Origin: Burkholderia cepacia GG4
Lineage (GTDB): Bacteria; Pseudomonadota; Gammaproteobacteria; Burkholderiales; Burkholderiaceae
Direction: 5' to 3'
DNA length: 64,000 nt
Assembly: GCF_000292915.1 (NCBI RefSeq)
Contig: NC_018513.1
Coordinates: 1,302,001 to 1,366,000, forward strand
Of the stretch, positions 1-10,210 are shown in pieces. The position numbers and the translations under genes were made by a program. The notes under the pieces were generated by a model. The model was not told where the DNA came from. It worked only from the letters and a program-made list of their open reading frames with translations, and searched no databases. The first letter of the stretch is position 1, and each line of letters starts with the position of its first letter.

Positions 1-1580
<1,580 letters not shown>

Positions 1581-1700
1581 ATAACAAGTCTGCCTTGTAG
1601 ATCGGCGCCGTGCGACAGCACTGGCTGCAGGATCCGAAGCGACAAGTTGGATTCTCGTGTGTGATACACACAACCAAAATTACTGCTTCTTCCCAGATTG

Positions 1701-1723
1701 GTCGCGTTGCGAAGCAACGCGAC
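1701..1723 (+). other. Hairpin in the 23S-5S spacer
   Basis: A perfect 10-bp stem (GTCGCGTTGC / GCAACGCGAC) with a GAA loop lies 10 bases before 5S rRNA. It probably takes part in processing of the rRNA precursor. This role is inferred from position and structure. Confidence 0.6.
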
Positions 1724-1732
1724 AACCCTCTT

Positions 1733-1848
1733 TGCCTGATGACCATAGCGAGTCGGTCCCACCCCTTCCCATCCCGAACAGGACCGTGAAACGACTCTAC
1801 GCCGATGATAGTGCGGATTCCCGTGTGAAAGTAGGTAATCGTCAGGCT
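1733..1848 (+). rRNA. rrf: 5S ribosomal RNA
   Basis: The sequence begins TGCCTGATGACCATAGCGAG and ends GTAATCGTCAGGCT. The ends pair (TGCCTGA with TCAGGCT), and the CCCATCCCGAACAG loop and GATAGTG segment are typical of betaproteobacterial 5S rRNA. Length is about 116 nt. It lies 152 nt downstream of 23S and just ahead of the rrn terminator. Confidence 0.96.
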
Positions 1849-1860
1849 CCCTAAGCCAGA

Positions 1861-1888
1861 AACCCCCGCCCGAAAGGCGGGGGTTTTT
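1861..1888 (+). terminator. Rho-independent terminator of the rrn operon
   Basis: AACCCCCGCC, a short loop and GGCGGGGGTT followed by TTT: a GC-rich stem with a T-tract, 12 nt after 5S rRNA. Confidence 0.9.
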
Positions 1889-1912
1889 GCATTGGTGCGC
1901 CGGAAATGGTGG

Positions 1913-1944
1913 GGTGCTGAGGTGCTGAGGTGCTGAGGTGCTGA
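1913..1944 (+). repeat. Four tandem copies of GGTGCTGA
   Basis: Four perfect head-to-tail copies of the octamer GGTGCTGA in the spacer between the rrn terminator and the cueR-like gene. Apart from this repeat I see no gene in 1889-2159. Confidence 0.85.
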
Positions 1945-2159
1945 TGCGGTGAACTGGTCGCTGGCATCGGCGGGCGGTGAGCTGGCCGCGACCTGTACCC
2001 GAATGCACACAGTTCCCCATACATCCGGACTACCGTCGATCTTGTCGCCAGCGCCCGGCCCGGAACGAAACGACGCGATTTGATACGATCGAAGCATCGG
2101 CGGCGGCATCGGTGTCGACGTTCGAGTTTGAACCATAGCTTGATCGAGAGAGGGCGGGA

Positions 2160-2564
2160 ATGAATATCGGCGACGCGTCGCGCGAATCCGGAGTCAGCGC
2201 GAAAATGATCCGGTACTACGAACAGGTCGGCCTTCTCGCGCCGAGCAAGCGCAGCGACGCCGGGTACCGGATCTACGGATCGGACGAAATCCATATCCTG
2301 CGCTTCATCCGCCAGGCGCGGCGGCTCGGATTTCTCGTCGAGGATATCCGCAAGCTGCTGATGCTCTGGCAAGACCGAGCCCGAGCCAGTGCCGAAGTGA
2401 AGTCGATCGCCCTCGAACACGTGGCCGAACTCGACAAACGCATCGCTGAGCTGAGCGACATGCGCGACACGCTGGCCGATCTGGCTGCGCACTGCCATGG
2501 TGACGGGCGGCCAGAATGCCCGATTTTGGCGCGTCTCGCTGACCCGGTCAGTGAACCAGATTAG
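2160..2564 (+). CDS. cueR: MerR-family copper/silver-responsive regulator, CueR type
   Basis: A 134-residue cytoplasmic regulator that would sense Cu(I)/Ag(I) and remodel promoters with long -10/-35 spacing. The N-terminal winged helix is typical of MerR (IRYYEQVGLL at 17-26, then GYRIY), followed by the long dimerisation helix. The metal loop CHGDGRPEC puts Cys at 112 and Cys at 120, the CueR positions, and residue 77 is Ser, which in CueR marks selectivity for monovalent ions (divalent sensors have Cys). The usual partner, a CopA-type ATPase or copper chaperone gene, is not adjacent; the neighbour upstream is the rRNA operon. Cu(I) specificity is inferred from these residues. Confidence 0.88.
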   Translation: MNIGDASRESGVSAKMIRYYEQVGLLAPSKRSDAGYRIYGSDEIHILRFIRQARRLGFLVEDIRKLLMLWQDRARASAEVKSIALEHVAELDKRIAELSDMRDTLADLAAHCHGDGRPECPILARLADPVSEPD

Positions 2565-2642
2565 TGCGCGCCCTCGAGGCCGGAAATGGGCCTCGATTCA
2601 ATTTCTATAAAAATCAATGGGTTGGCGATAATGCTTCACAAT

Positions 2643-2661
2643 CCATTCCGAATTGGAATGG
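2643..2661. promoter_or_regulatory. Perfect palindrome upstream of the DUF3563 promoter
   Basis: CCATTCC-GAATT-GGAATGG: 7-bp arms around a 5-bp centre, about 43 bp upstream of a perfect TATAAT box, in an AT-rich patch. It is a candidate operator; the binding protein is unknown. Confidence 0.5.
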
Positions 2662-2703
2662 TTCCCATGCAAGCATTTCACTAGCATCTTGGTGCGGCAT
2701 CGC

Positions 2704-2709
2704 TATAAT
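2704..2709 (+). promoter_or_regulatory. -10 box (TATAAT) of the DUF3563 gene
   Basis: A perfect TATAAT, 72 nt before the ATG at 2781. The hexamer 17 bp upstream (CTAGCA, 2681-2686) is a poor -35, so activation or an alternative -35 is possible. Confidence 0.55.
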
Positions 2710-2780
2710 TCGGGATAACCCTATACGGGAAATCCCTGAATCTCGATTCGCCAGGGGTCCCCCCTTCCTTGGAGAACATC

Positions 2781-2927
2781 ATGATCGCCTACATCGTCGA
2801 AAAGCTGAGCAACTGGTTCGAATCCGCAGAGCGTGAGCGCCGTGAGGCATACCTCGCCACGTCGTCGGACGTCGTCCAGCTCGAGCACCGCATCCGTTCG
2901 CTCGAATCGAACGGCTACTCGCTGTAA
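2781..2927 (+). CDS. DUF3563 family small protein
   Basis: A 48-residue protein of unknown function, MIAYIVEKLSNWFE... ending ESNGYSL. The N-terminal amphipathic helix is followed by the ERERREAYLA and QLEHRIRSLE segments that characterise the DUF3563 family, common in Burkholderiales. The ATG follows GGAGAACATC (a good ribosome site). A consensus -10 box and a terminator directly downstream indicate a monocistronic, probably well-expressed transcript. It is predicted to be cytoplasmic and mostly helical. Confidence 0.85.
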   Translation: MIAYIVEKLSNWFESAERERREAYLATSSDVVQLEHRIRSLESNGYSL

Positions 2928-2970
2928 TCGCAGTCCCCGTCAGGTGCCGTGTGGCACCGAGCGAAAAGCA

Positions 2971-2999
2971 AGCCCCGTATTGACGGGGCTTTGTTTTTT
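2971..2999 (+). terminator. Terminator of the DUF3563 gene
   Basis: AGCCCCGT-ATTG-ACGGGGCT followed by TTGTTTTTT, 44 nt after the DUF3563 stop. A second small hairpin (GGTGCCGTGTGGCACC, 2943-2958) precedes it. Confidence 0.88.
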
Positions 3000-3073
3000 G
3001 TGCGTCGGATCTGGCGAAATCGTCGGTGCGGCGCTATGGTATGGACCTGCTTTTCAACCGGAAGAACCCGACA

Positions 3074-3409
3074 ATGCGCTTGCATCTCGATGTGCGTCAC
3101 GTTTCCCGCGCGCGTCTCGTCCTGGGCGCGGCAGTGCTCGTCCACGCCGTTGCGGCCGGCGCCGCGACCTCATCCAAGCCATTGATTCTCGATACCCAAC
3201 GTGGAATCCAGGATGGCAAGGGTGGCCTGGTGCTGCAAACGGCTCCGTTGTCGTCCGAGCCGATCGTCGAACCGGCAGGCTTGCGAACGCCGGCCGGGCA
3301 GGCGCCGAATTCGTCGGTCCCGCTGTTTGTCGCGCCGTATATCAATGTCCCGGGCTGGGGCCTGCAGCCGTCCAACCAGCCGAAACCCACGCCGCGACCG
3401 CAGCCGTAA
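3074..3409 (+). CDS. Small secreted protein with a proline-rich tail, function unknown
   Basis: A 111-residue protein. The chosen ATG gives MRLHLDVRHVSRARLVLGAA, a basic start and hydrophobic core ending in AVAAGAA, typical of a Sec signal peptide. GGAAG lies upstream as a ribosome site. The mature part has no family I recognise and ends in SNQPKPTPRPQP, a Pro-rich tail. An in-frame ATG at 3026 is possible but would bury the signal peptide. The gene converges on rlmJ, with only 15 bp between the stops. Likely periplasmic; no function assigned. Confidence 0.7.
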   Translation: MRLHLDVRHVSRARLVLGAAVLVHAVAAGAATSSKPLILDTQRGIQDGKGGLVLQTAPLSSEPIVEPAGLRTPAGQAPNSSVPLFVAPYINVPGWGLQPSNQPKPTPRPQP

Positions 3410-3424
3410 CGGCTGCGCGCCCGT

Positions 3425-4270
3425 TCAGTTTCCGCGCTGCTCGATCTGGCAACGGGCGCCGCTGTCCTGTCCCAACCGTTCCACGAGATAGGGCAGCGCT
3501 TCATTCATGCTCTGCGCGAGCGTGTACGGCGGATTCAGGATGAACATTCCGCTGCCGTACAGGCCCAGGCCGTCTGCAGGCGGATTCGATACCGTCAACG
3601 TCAGGTGCAGCCAGTTGTTCGGCTGCAGCCGCTTGAGCTGCTCCGGAAAACGCTGTGACTCCACACGCGCGACCTGCGGATACCAGATCGCGTAGCAACC
3701 GGTCGCGAAACGCTTCAGACATTCCGTGACACAGGTCACGGTTCGCGCGTAGTCCTTCTTGTCCTCGTAGGACGGATCGATCAGCACCAGCGCGCGCCGC
3801 GGCGGCGGCGGCAGCAGCGCCTTGACGCCTTCGAAACCGTCACCGGCGAAGATCATCGCGCGTCGCCCCGCATCGCGGAAGTTGTGACGAAGCACGTCGA
3901 TTTCGGTCGTGTGCATTTCGAACAGGCGCATGCGGTCCTGTTCACGCATCGATCGCCACGCGAGATACGGGGAGCCCGGATAGTAGTGCAGCTCGCCGTC
4001 GTCGTTCAGTGCGCGGACTTCGTCGATGTAATCGCCCAGGGCCTCGGGCAGGTTCTTGTCGTTCCACAGCGGGCCGATGCCGGTGTCGAATTCCGACGTC
4101 TTGGCGGCATAGCCGTCGCGCAGCGAATATACGCCGGCGCCGGCGTGCGTATCGATGTACCAGTACGACTTGTCCTTCTTGTTCAGGTAGCGCAGCAGCT
4201 GGACGACGACGGCGTGCTTGAGCACGTCCGCGTGGTTGCCTGCGTGAAAACCGTGACGATAACTGAGCAT
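3425..4270 (-). CDS. rlmJ: 23S rRNA (adenine2030-N6)-methyltransferase RlmJ
   Basis: A 281-residue SAM-dependent methyltransferase, close to the 280 residues of E. coli RlmJ, which methylates A2030 of 23S rRNA. It begins MLSYRHGFHAGNHADVLKH, the RlmJ signature start. YIDTHAGAGVY is the SAM-binding motif I region and LVLIDPSYE the DPP(Y/F)-like catalytic motif, here DPSYE. The longer ORF on this strand has no support upstream of this Met. It is convergent with the small secreted-protein gene. Confidence 0.93.
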   Translation of the reverse strand: MLSYRHGFHAGNHADVLKHAVVVQLLRYLNKKDKSYWYIDTHAGAGVYSLRDGYAAKTSEFDTGIGPLWNDKNLPEALGDYIDEVRALNDDGELHYYPGSPYLAWRSMREQDRMRLFEMHTTEIDVLRHNFRDAGRRAMIFAGDGFEGVKALLPPPPRRALVLIDPSYEDKKDYARTVTCVTECLKRFATGCYAIWYPQVARVESQRFPEQLKRLQPNNWLHLTLTVSNPPADGLGLYGSGMFILNPPYTLAQSMNEALPYLVERLGQDSGARCQIEQRGN

Positions 4271-4380
4271 GGCTGGCTGCCTGGAACGAAAGATGAATCG
4301 ATGAAAACGGACGATCAAGCGCGGCTGTCGGGCCGGCGCGGATGCGGCCGCGTATTGTACGCGAGTGTCCGCGGGTCGCC

Positions 4381-5352
4381 TTACTCGTATGCGTTGCCGA
4401 CGGCCTCCTCGATGCGTTGCTTGACTTCCGGTGTCAGCCTGGCGGCGACGTCGAGTGCGCGCATGTTGTCGCCGATCTGCTCGATCCGCGACGCACCGGT
4501 AATGACCGAACTCACGTGCGGATTCGCGAGCACCCACGCGATCGCGAGCTGTCCCGTGCTGCAGCCGAGTTCGGCCGCGATCTCGCCGAGCTGCTCGACG
4601 ACATCGTTGCTGGCTGGATCCGTCAGCCGGTCGCGGAGCCAGTCGTAGCCCTGCAGTTGCGCACGGCTGCCCGGCGGTACGCCGTTGCGGTACTTACCGG
4701 TGAGCAGGCCCGACGCCAGCGGGCTCCAGGTCGTCAGGCCCAGCCCGTAGTCGTCGTAGAGCCGCGCATATTCCTGTTCGACCCGGGTACGGTGGAACAG
4801 GTTGTACTGCGGCTGCTCGACGACCGGCTTGTGCAGATGATGCCGCTCGGCGGTTTCGCATGCGGCGCGGATCTCGTCGGCACTCCATTCGGACGTGCCC
4901 CAGTACAGCGCCTTGCCGCGCACGATCATGTCGCTCATTGCCCAGACGGTTTCCTCGATCGGCGTGTTCGGATCGGGGCGGTGGCAGTAGACGAGGTCGA
5001 CATAGTCGAGCTGAAGCCGGCGCAACGAGCCGTCGATCGCGTTCAGCAGATATTTCCGGTTCAGCGTGTGGTACTGGTTCGGCGCTTCCGCAAGACCCCA
5101 GAAGAACTTCGTGGACACGAGGTAGCTGACGCGCGGCCAGCCGAGCGACTTGAGCGCCTGGCCCATGATTTCCTCGGATTTGCCGCCCGCATAGACCTCG
5201 GCGTTGTCGAAGAAATTGACGCCCGCGTCGCGGGCCGCGGCGAGGCATTCGCGTGCGACCCGCTGGTCGACCTGATTGCCGTACGTGACCCACGAGCCGA
5301 GCGAGAGCTCGCTGATCTGCAGGCCGGAGCGGCCTAGTCGTCGATACTGCAT
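4381..5352 (-). CDS. Aldo/keto reductase (Kv-beta/YghZ-like)
   Basis: A 323-residue NADPH-dependent TIM-barrel oxidoreductase starting [20 protein letters not shown]. The catalytic tetrad is visible: Asp and Tyr in [14 protein letters not shown], Lys in LVSTKFFWG and His in [10 protein letters not shown]. The [10 protein letters not shown] and PQYNLFHR segments match the voltage-gated K+ channel beta-subunit-like branch (YghZ-type reductases). The substrate is unknown; relatives reduce aldehydes such as methylglyoxal. It diverges from bdhA. Confidence 0.88.
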   Translation of the reverse strand: MQYRRLGRSGLQISELSLGSWVTYGNQVDQRVARECLAAARDAGVNFFDNAEVYAGGKSEEIMGQALKSLGWPRVSYLVSTKFFWGLAEAPNQYHTLNRKYLLNAIDGSLRRLQLDYVDLVYCHRPDPNTPIEETVWAMSDMIVRGKALYWGTSEWSADEIRAACETAERHHLHKPVVEQPQYNLFHRTRVEQEYARLYDDYGLGLTTWSPLASGLLTGKYRNGVPPGSRAQLQGYDWLRDRLTDPASNDVVEQLGEIAAELGCSTGQLAIAWVLANPHVSSVITGASRIEQIGDNMRALDVAARLTPEVKQRIEEAVGNAYE

Positions 5353-5516
5353 GGAAACCTCCCGCGACTCGGAACCGACCTTAAGCTTAGACGTTTTGCG
5401 CGCGGACGGCGGGGCCAATCGTGCACAATAGCGGCTGGCCCGCCTGCACGATCCGCGTGACGAAAGCGGATGCAGCGGGGCGCGCTTTTTCGATCCGATA
5501 AACAAAGGAGACGGAC

Positions 5517-6305
5517 ATGGCAGCAGATCTGAGCGGCAAGACCGCAGTCGTCACGGGCGCCGCAAGCGGCATCGGCAAGGAAATCGCACTCGAGCTCGCC
5601 AAGGCGGGCGCGGCCGTCGCGATCGCCGACCTGAACCAGGACGGCGCGAATGCGGTTGCCGACGAGATCAACAAGGCAGGCGGCAAGGCGATCGGCGTCG
5701 CGATGGACGTGACCAACGAGGAAGCCGTGAACAGCGGCATCGACAAGGTGGCCGAGGCGTTCGGCTCGGTCGACATCCTCGTGTCGAACGCGGGCATCCA
5801 GATCGTCAACCCGATCGAGAACTACGCGTTCTCCGACTGGAAGAAGATGCAGGCGATCCACGTCGACGGCGCGTTCCTGACGACCAAGGCCGCGCTCAAG
5901 CACATGTACAAGGACGATCGCGGCGGCGTCGTGATCTACATGGGTTCGGTGCACTCGCACGAAGCGTCGCCGCTGAAGTCGGCGTACGTGACGGCCAAGC
6001 ACGGGCTGCTCGGCCTGGCCCGCGTGTTGGCGAAGGAAGGCGCGAAGCACAACGTGCGCTCGCACGTCGTGTGTCCGGGCTTCGTGCGCACGCCGCTGGT
6101 CGACAAGCAGATTCCGGAGCAGGCGAAGGAACTCGGCATCAGCGAAGAGGAAGTGGTGAAGAAGGTGATGCTCGGCAATACGGTCGACGGCGTGTTCACG
6201 ACGGTGCAGGACGTCGCGCAGACGGTGCTGTTCCTGTCGGCATTCCCGAGCGCCGCGCTCACCGGCCAGTCGTTCGTCGTCAGCCACGGCTGGTTCATGC
6301 AGTAA
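5517..6305 (+). CDS. bdhA: D-3-hydroxybutyrate dehydrogenase
   Basis: A 262-residue classical short-chain dehydrogenase that interconverts (R)-3-hydroxybutyrate and acetoacetate with NAD, a step in breakdown of polyhydroxybutyrate. The Gly-rich cofactor motif TGAASGIG is at 13-20, NAG at 91-93, and the catalytic Ser144, Tyr157 and Lys161 lie in [21 protein letters not shown]. The segment around the Ser and the end [14 protein letters not shown] are characteristic of PHB-cycle BDH. The start is supported by AAAGGAG 7 nt upstream. Confidence 0.93.
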   Translation: MAADLSGKTAVVTGAASGIGKEIALELAKAGAAVAIADLNQDGANAVADEINKAGGKAIGVAMDVTNEEAVNSGIDKVAEAFGSVDILVSNAGIQIVNPIENYAFSDWKKMQAIHVDGAFLTTKAALKHMYKDDRGGVVIYMGSVHSHEASPLKSAYVTAKHGLLGLARVLAKEGAKHNVRSHVVCPGFVRTPLVDKQIPEQAKELGISEEEVVKKVMLGNTVDGVFTTVQDVAQTVLFLSAFPSAALTGQSFVVSHGWFMQ

Positions 6306-6375
6306 CGGCTTCCGGCACGGGCGGCCGCGATGCGCGCTGTCCGTGCGGAGACGTCGCCTGCAAGCAGAACGGCAT

Positions 6376-6406
6376 AAAAAAACGCGCTCCGGGGAGCGCG
6401 TTTTTG
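6376..6406. terminator. Bidirectional terminator between bdhA and tyrB
   Basis: An A-tract, then ACGCGCTCC-GGGGAGCGCGT, then TTTT. A/T tracts on both sides suit the convergent bdhA and tyrB transcripts. Confidence 0.85.
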
Positions 6407-6452
6407 TTTCGGCAGGGCGGGCCGGTGACGGCTGCCGCCCGCTGACGCCGAC

Positions 6453-7652
6453 TTACTTCAGGACCGCCGCGACTGCATTGGCGACCACGTCGAGGTTGCG
6501 CGTGTTCAGTGCTGCAACGCAGATCCGGCCCGTGCCGACTGCATAGATGCCGAACTCTTCGCGCAGGCGATCGACTTGCGCCGAGGTCAGGCCCGAATAC
6601 GAGAACATCCCGCGCTGCGCGTTGATGAAGCTGAAGTCGCGATCGACGCCGCTAGCCTTCAGGCGCTCGACGAGGCCGTTGCGCATCGCGCGGATACGGT
6701 CGCGCATTTCGCCGAGTTCCTGCACCCACGAAGCGTGCAGTTCCGGCGACGCGAGCACGGCCGCGACGACGGCGCCGCCATGGGTCGGCGGGTTCGAGTA
6801 GTTCGTACGGATCACGCGCTTCAGTTGCGACAGCACGCGCGTTGCTTCGTCCTTGCTCGACGTGATGATCGACAGCGCGCCGACGCGCTCGCCGTACAGC
6901 GAGAACGACTTCGAGAACGACGACGACACGAATGCATTCAGGTCGGCCGCGGCAAACAGACGCACGGCCGCGGCATCGGCCTCGATGTTCTCGCCGAAGC
7001 CCTGGTAGGCGATGTCGAGGAACGGCACGAGGTTGCGCGCCTTGACGACGTCGACGACCTGCTGCCATTGCGCTTCGGTCAGGTCCACGCCGGTCGGGTT
7101 GTGGCAGCACGCGTGCAGCACGACGATCGTGCCTGCCGCATAGCTGTTCAGCGCCGACAGCATGCCTTCGAAGTTCACGCCGTTGGTGGCGGCGTCGTAG
7201 TACGGGTAGGCGACGACTTCGAAGCCGGCGGCTTCGAACAGCGCGCGGTGGTTTTCCCAGCTCGGGTCGCTGATCGCGACCTTCGCGTTCGGGTTCACGG
7301 TGCGCAGGAAATCCGCGCCGATCTTCAGCGCGCCCGTGCCGCCCAGCGCTTGCGCCGTAACCACGCGGCCCGCGGCGATCAGCGGCGAATCGTTGCCGAG
7401 CAGCAGCTTCTGCACGGCCGCATCGTAGGCGGCGATCCCGTCGATCGGCAGGTAGCCGCGCGGCAGGCCGGCGTCGACACGCACCTTCTCCGCTTCGCGA
7501 ACCGCGCGCAGCAGCGGAATCTTGCCTTCTTCGTTCGTGTACACGCCGACGCCGAGGTTGACCTTGGTCGGACGCGCATCGGCGTTGAAGGCTTCGTTCA
7601 GGCCCAGGATCGGGTCGCGGGGAGCAAGCTGGACAGCGGAGAAGAGCGACAT
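6453..7652 (-). CDS. tyrB: Aromatic-amino-acid / aspartate aminotransferase
   Basis: A 399-residue PLP-dependent class I aminotransferase of the Ia (AspC/TyrB) group. It transfers amino groups between aromatic or acidic amino acids and 2-oxoglutarate. Visible features are the N-terminal GVGVYTNEEGKIPLL, the CCHNPTGVD loop, FLDIAYQGF and the PLP Lys248 in SSSFSKSFSLYGERVG. The C-terminal part ends TGRICVAALNTRN, with the substrate carboxylate Arg. Whether tyrosine or aspartate is preferred cannot be read from sequence alone; Burkholderia homologues are usually named TyrB. It diverges from uvrB. Confidence 0.9.
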   Translation of the reverse strand: MSLFSAVQLAPRDPILGLNEAFNADARPTKVNLGVGVYTNEEGKIPLLRAVREAEKVRVDAGLPRGYLPIDGIAAYDAAVQKLLLGNDSPLIAAGRVVTAQALGGTGALKIGADFLRTVNPNAKVAISDPSWENHRALFEAAGFEVVAYPYYDAATNGVNFEGMLSALNSYAAGTIVVLHACCHNPTGVDLTEAQWQQVVDVVKARNLVPFLDIAYQGFGENIEADAAAVRLFAAADLNAFVSSSFSKSFSLYGERVGALSIITSSKDEATRVLSQLKRVIRTNYSNPPTHGGAVVAAVLASPELHASWVQELGEMRDRIRAMRNGLVERLKASGVDRDFSFINAQRGMFSYSGLTSAQVDRLREEFGIYAVGTGRICVAALNTRNLDVVANAVAAVLK

Positions 7653-7865
7653 GATGATTCGGCAGTAGTGAAAAGAGGGTCAGGCTTTCAGCCGGCGGGG
7701 CGGGCGCAGCGGACCGCGCGCCAACAGGCACGGCGCCGGAAAGCACAGCAGCCTGATATTGTAGCGAATTCACGCTGGCGGGGGCTGTGATTGCGCGGCG
7801 AATCGCGATTTCGGGCGGCGCTCGCGCGTCAGGAGCCGTCAGCGGTTCGCAACGCCGTGAAGCGC

Positions 7866-7871
7866 TAGAAT
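7866..7871 (+). promoter_or_regulatory. Possible -10 box of uvrB
   Basis: TAGAAT, 31 nt before the uvrB ATG, followed by a run of seven T. No clear -35 and no LexA box (CTGT-N8-ACAG) is visible in 7653-7902. Confidence 0.35.
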
Positions 7872-7902
7872 AGTTTTTTTGCCCTCGCTCCGGCCGCACT
7901 CC

Positions 7903-9993
7903 ATGTCCGAACATCACGCCGAAGTCGGCGACGCGCTCGACGAATCGAAATTCGTGACCTTCGAAGGGTCACCGTTCCAGCTGTACCAACCGTATCCGCC
8001 CGCAGGCGACCAGCCGACCGCGATCGACACGCTCGTCGAAGGCGTCGGCGACGGCCTCGCCTTCCAGACGCTGCTCGGCGTGACCGGTTCGGGCAAGACC
8101 TTCACGATGGCCAACACGATCGCGCGGCTCGGCCGCCCGGCGATCGTGTTCGCGCCCAACAAGACGCTGGCGGCGCAGCTCTACGCGGAGTTCCGCGAGT
8201 TCTTCCCGCGCAACGCGGTCGAGTACTTCGTCTCGTACTACGACTATTACCAGCCTGAAGCGTACGTGCCGCAGCGCGACCTGTTCATCGAGAAGGACTC
8301 CTCGATCAACGAGCACATCGAGCAGATGCGGCTGTCGGCGACCAAGAGCCTGATGGAGCGCCGCGACGTGGTGATCGTCGCGACCGTGTCGGCGATCTAC
8401 GGTATCGGCAACCCGTCCGAATACCACCAGATGATCCTGACGCTGCGCACCGGCGACAAGCTTGGCCAGCGCGACGTGATCGCGCGGTTGATCGCGATGC
8501 AGTACTCGCGCAACGAACAGGACTTCCAGCGCGGCACGTTCCGCGTGCGCGGCGACACGATCGACATCTTCCCTGCCGAGCACGCTGAGTTGGCCGTGCG
8601 CATCGAGCTGTTCGACGACGAGGTCGAGACGCTGCAGCTGTTCGACCCGCTGACCGGGCGCGTGCGGCAGAAGATCCCGCGCTTCACCGTGTATCCGTCG
8701 TCGCACTACGTGACGCCGCGCGACACCGTGATGCGCGCGGTCGAGACGATCAAGGACGAGTTGCGCGAGCGCCTCGAGTTCTTCTACAGCGACGGCAAGC
8801 TCGTCGAGGCGCAGCGCCTCGAACAGCGCACGCGCTTCGATCTCGAGATGCTCCAGGAGCTCGGCTTCTGCAAGGGCATCGAGAACTACTCGCGGCATTT
8901 CTCGGGCGCCGCCCCCGGCGAGCCGCCGCCGACCCTCGTCGACTACCTGCCGCCCGACGCGCTGATGCTGCTCGACGAATCGCACGTGCTGATCGGCCAG
9001 TTGAACGGGATGTACAACGGCGACCGCGCGCGCAAGGAAAACCTCGTCAACTATGGCTTCCGGCTGCCGTCGGCGCTCGACAACCGGCCGCTCAAGTTCC
9101 CGGAGTTCGAGCGCAAGATGCGCCAGGTGGTGTTCGTGTCGGCGACGCCGGCCGACTACGAGCAGCGCGTGACGGGGCAGGTCGCCGAGCAGGTGGTGCG
9201 GCCGACGGGGCTCGTCGATCCGGAAATCGAAGTGCGTCCGGCAAGCTCGCAGGTCGACGACGTGCTGTCCGAGATCAATGCGCGCGTGAACGCCGGCGAA
9301 CGCGTGCTGATCACCGTGCTGACGAAACGGATGGCCGAGCAGCTCACCGAGTTCCTGGCCGACCATGGCGTCAAGGTGCGCTACCTGCACAGCGACATCG
9401 ACACGGTGGAGCGGGTCGAAATCATCCGCGACCTGCGGCTCGGCACGTTCGACGTGCTGGTCGGGATCAACCTGCTGCGGGAAGGTCTCGACATCCCCGA
9501 AGTGTCGCTGGTCGCGATTCTGGACGCGGACAAGGAAGGCTTCCTGCGCGCCGAGCGCTCGCTGATCCAGACGATCGGTCGCGCCGCGCGGAACGTGAAC
9601 GGCAAGGCGATTCTGTATGCCGACAACATGACCGAGTCGATGAAGCGCGCGATCGGCGAAACCGAGCGGCGCCGCGCGAAGCAGATCGCGCACAACGAGA
9701 AGATGGGCATTACGCCGCGCGGTGTCGTGAAGCGCATCAAGGACATCATCGATGGCGTCTACAACGCCGATGAGGCGCGCGCGGAGCTGAAGGAAGCGCA
9801 ACAGCGCGCGAAGTTCGAGGACATGTCGGAAAAGCAAATCGCGAAGGAAATCAAGCGCCTCGAAAAGCAGATGGCCGATTACGCGAAGAACCTCGAGTTC
9901 GAGAAGGCCGCGGCCACTCGCGACCAGCTTGCACTGCTGCGCGAGCGCGTGTTCGGTGCGAATGTGGGCGACCACATCACCGGCGGCCGGTAA
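7903..9993 (+). CDS. uvrB: Excinuclease ABC subunit B
   Basis: A 696-residue DNA helicase-like subunit of the UvrABC nucleotide excision repair complex. Walker A is GVTGSGKT at 59-66, the DNA-clamping beta-hairpin region reads [19 protein letters not shown], the Walker B-like motif is LLDESHV, and the C-terminal helicase motifs are [15 protein letters not shown] and [13 protein letters not shown] domain for UvrC/UvrA contact lies near the end ([21 protein letters not shown]). The ATG at 7903 ([10 protein letters not shown]) is preferred to a TTG eight codons upstream, which lacks a ribosome site. Length is close to the usual 670-700. Confidence 0.97.
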   Translation: MSEHHAEVGDALDESKFVTFEGSPFQLYQPYPPAGDQPTAIDTLVEGVGDGLAFQTLLGVTGSGKTFTMANTIARLGRPAIVFAPNKTLAAQLYAEFREFFPRNAVEYFVSYYDYYQPEAYVPQRDLFIEKDSSINEHIEQMRLSATKSLMERRDVVIVATVSAIYGIGNPSEYHQMILTLRTGDKLGQRDVIARLIAMQYSRNEQDFQRGTFRVRGDTIDIFPAEHAELAVRIELFDDEVETLQLFDPLTGRVRQKIPRFTVYPSSHYVTPRDTVMRAVETIKDELRERLEFFYSDGKLVEAQRLEQRTRFDLEMLQELGFCKGIENYSRHFSGAAPGEPPPTLVDYLPPDALMLLDESHVLIGQLNGMYNGDRARKENLVNYGFRLPSALDNRPLKFPEFERKMRQVVFVSATPADYEQRVTGQVAEQVVRPTGLVDPEIEVRPASSQVDDVLSEINARVNAGERVLITVLTKRMAEQLTEFLADHGVKVRYLHSDIDTVERVEIIRDLRLGTFDVLVGINLLREGLDIPEVSLVAILDADKEGFLRAERSLIQTIGRAARNVNGKAILYADNMTESMKRAIGETERRRAKQIAHNEKMGITPRGVVKRIKDIIDGVYNADEARAELKEAQQRAKFEDMSEKQIAKEIKRLEKQMADYAKNLEFEKAAATRDQLALLRERVFGANVGDHITGGR

Positions 9994-10072
9994 ATCTTTC
10001 CAAACGTCACTGAAATCATCATGTAACACCGTTGTAAGCCTTGTCGGATCAGGGGTTTACACGGTGTCTCGT

Positions 10073-10101
10073 TTGTTCCGGAGCCGGTTCGGTGCTAAAC
10101 T
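10073..10101 (+). promoter_or_regulatory. Promoter of ftrABCD
   Basis: -35 TTGTTC (10073-10078), a 17-bp spacer and -10 TAAACT (10096-10101). Transcription would start near 10108, just ahead of the Fur-like site at 10112. Confidence 0.6.
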
Positions 10102-10111
10102 CCGCAAGTAT

Positions 10112-10126
10112 TGAGAATTGTTCGCA
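10112..10126. promoter_or_regulatory. Fur-box-like site of ftrABCD
   Basis: TGAGAATTGTTCGCA matches 10 of 14 defined positions of the 7-1-7 Fur consensus TGATAATNATTATCA. It overlaps the expected transcription start of the ferrous uptake operon, so iron repression by Fur is inferred. Confidence 0.55.
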
Positions 10127-10210
10127 TTAGCGTTATTCGTTGCGTTAGTGTTTTCAGCGCGTTCCTGACGGGTGGCGCGCGATTAGTCAGATAAATAACA
10201 AGGAGTGTCC

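Noticed and set aside
3026..3073. Upstream ATG for the small secreted protein
   Set aside because: It would place 16 polar residues ahead of a clear signal peptide; ATG 3074 has a ribosome site.
5334..6298. Long minus-strand frames opposite bdhA
   Set aside because: Shadows of a well-conserved SDR gene, Arg/Ala/His-rich composition typical of antisense frames in GC-rich DNA.
7653..7902. LexA (SOS) box for uvrB
   Set aside because: No CTGT-N8-ACAG-like sequence was found in the spacer.
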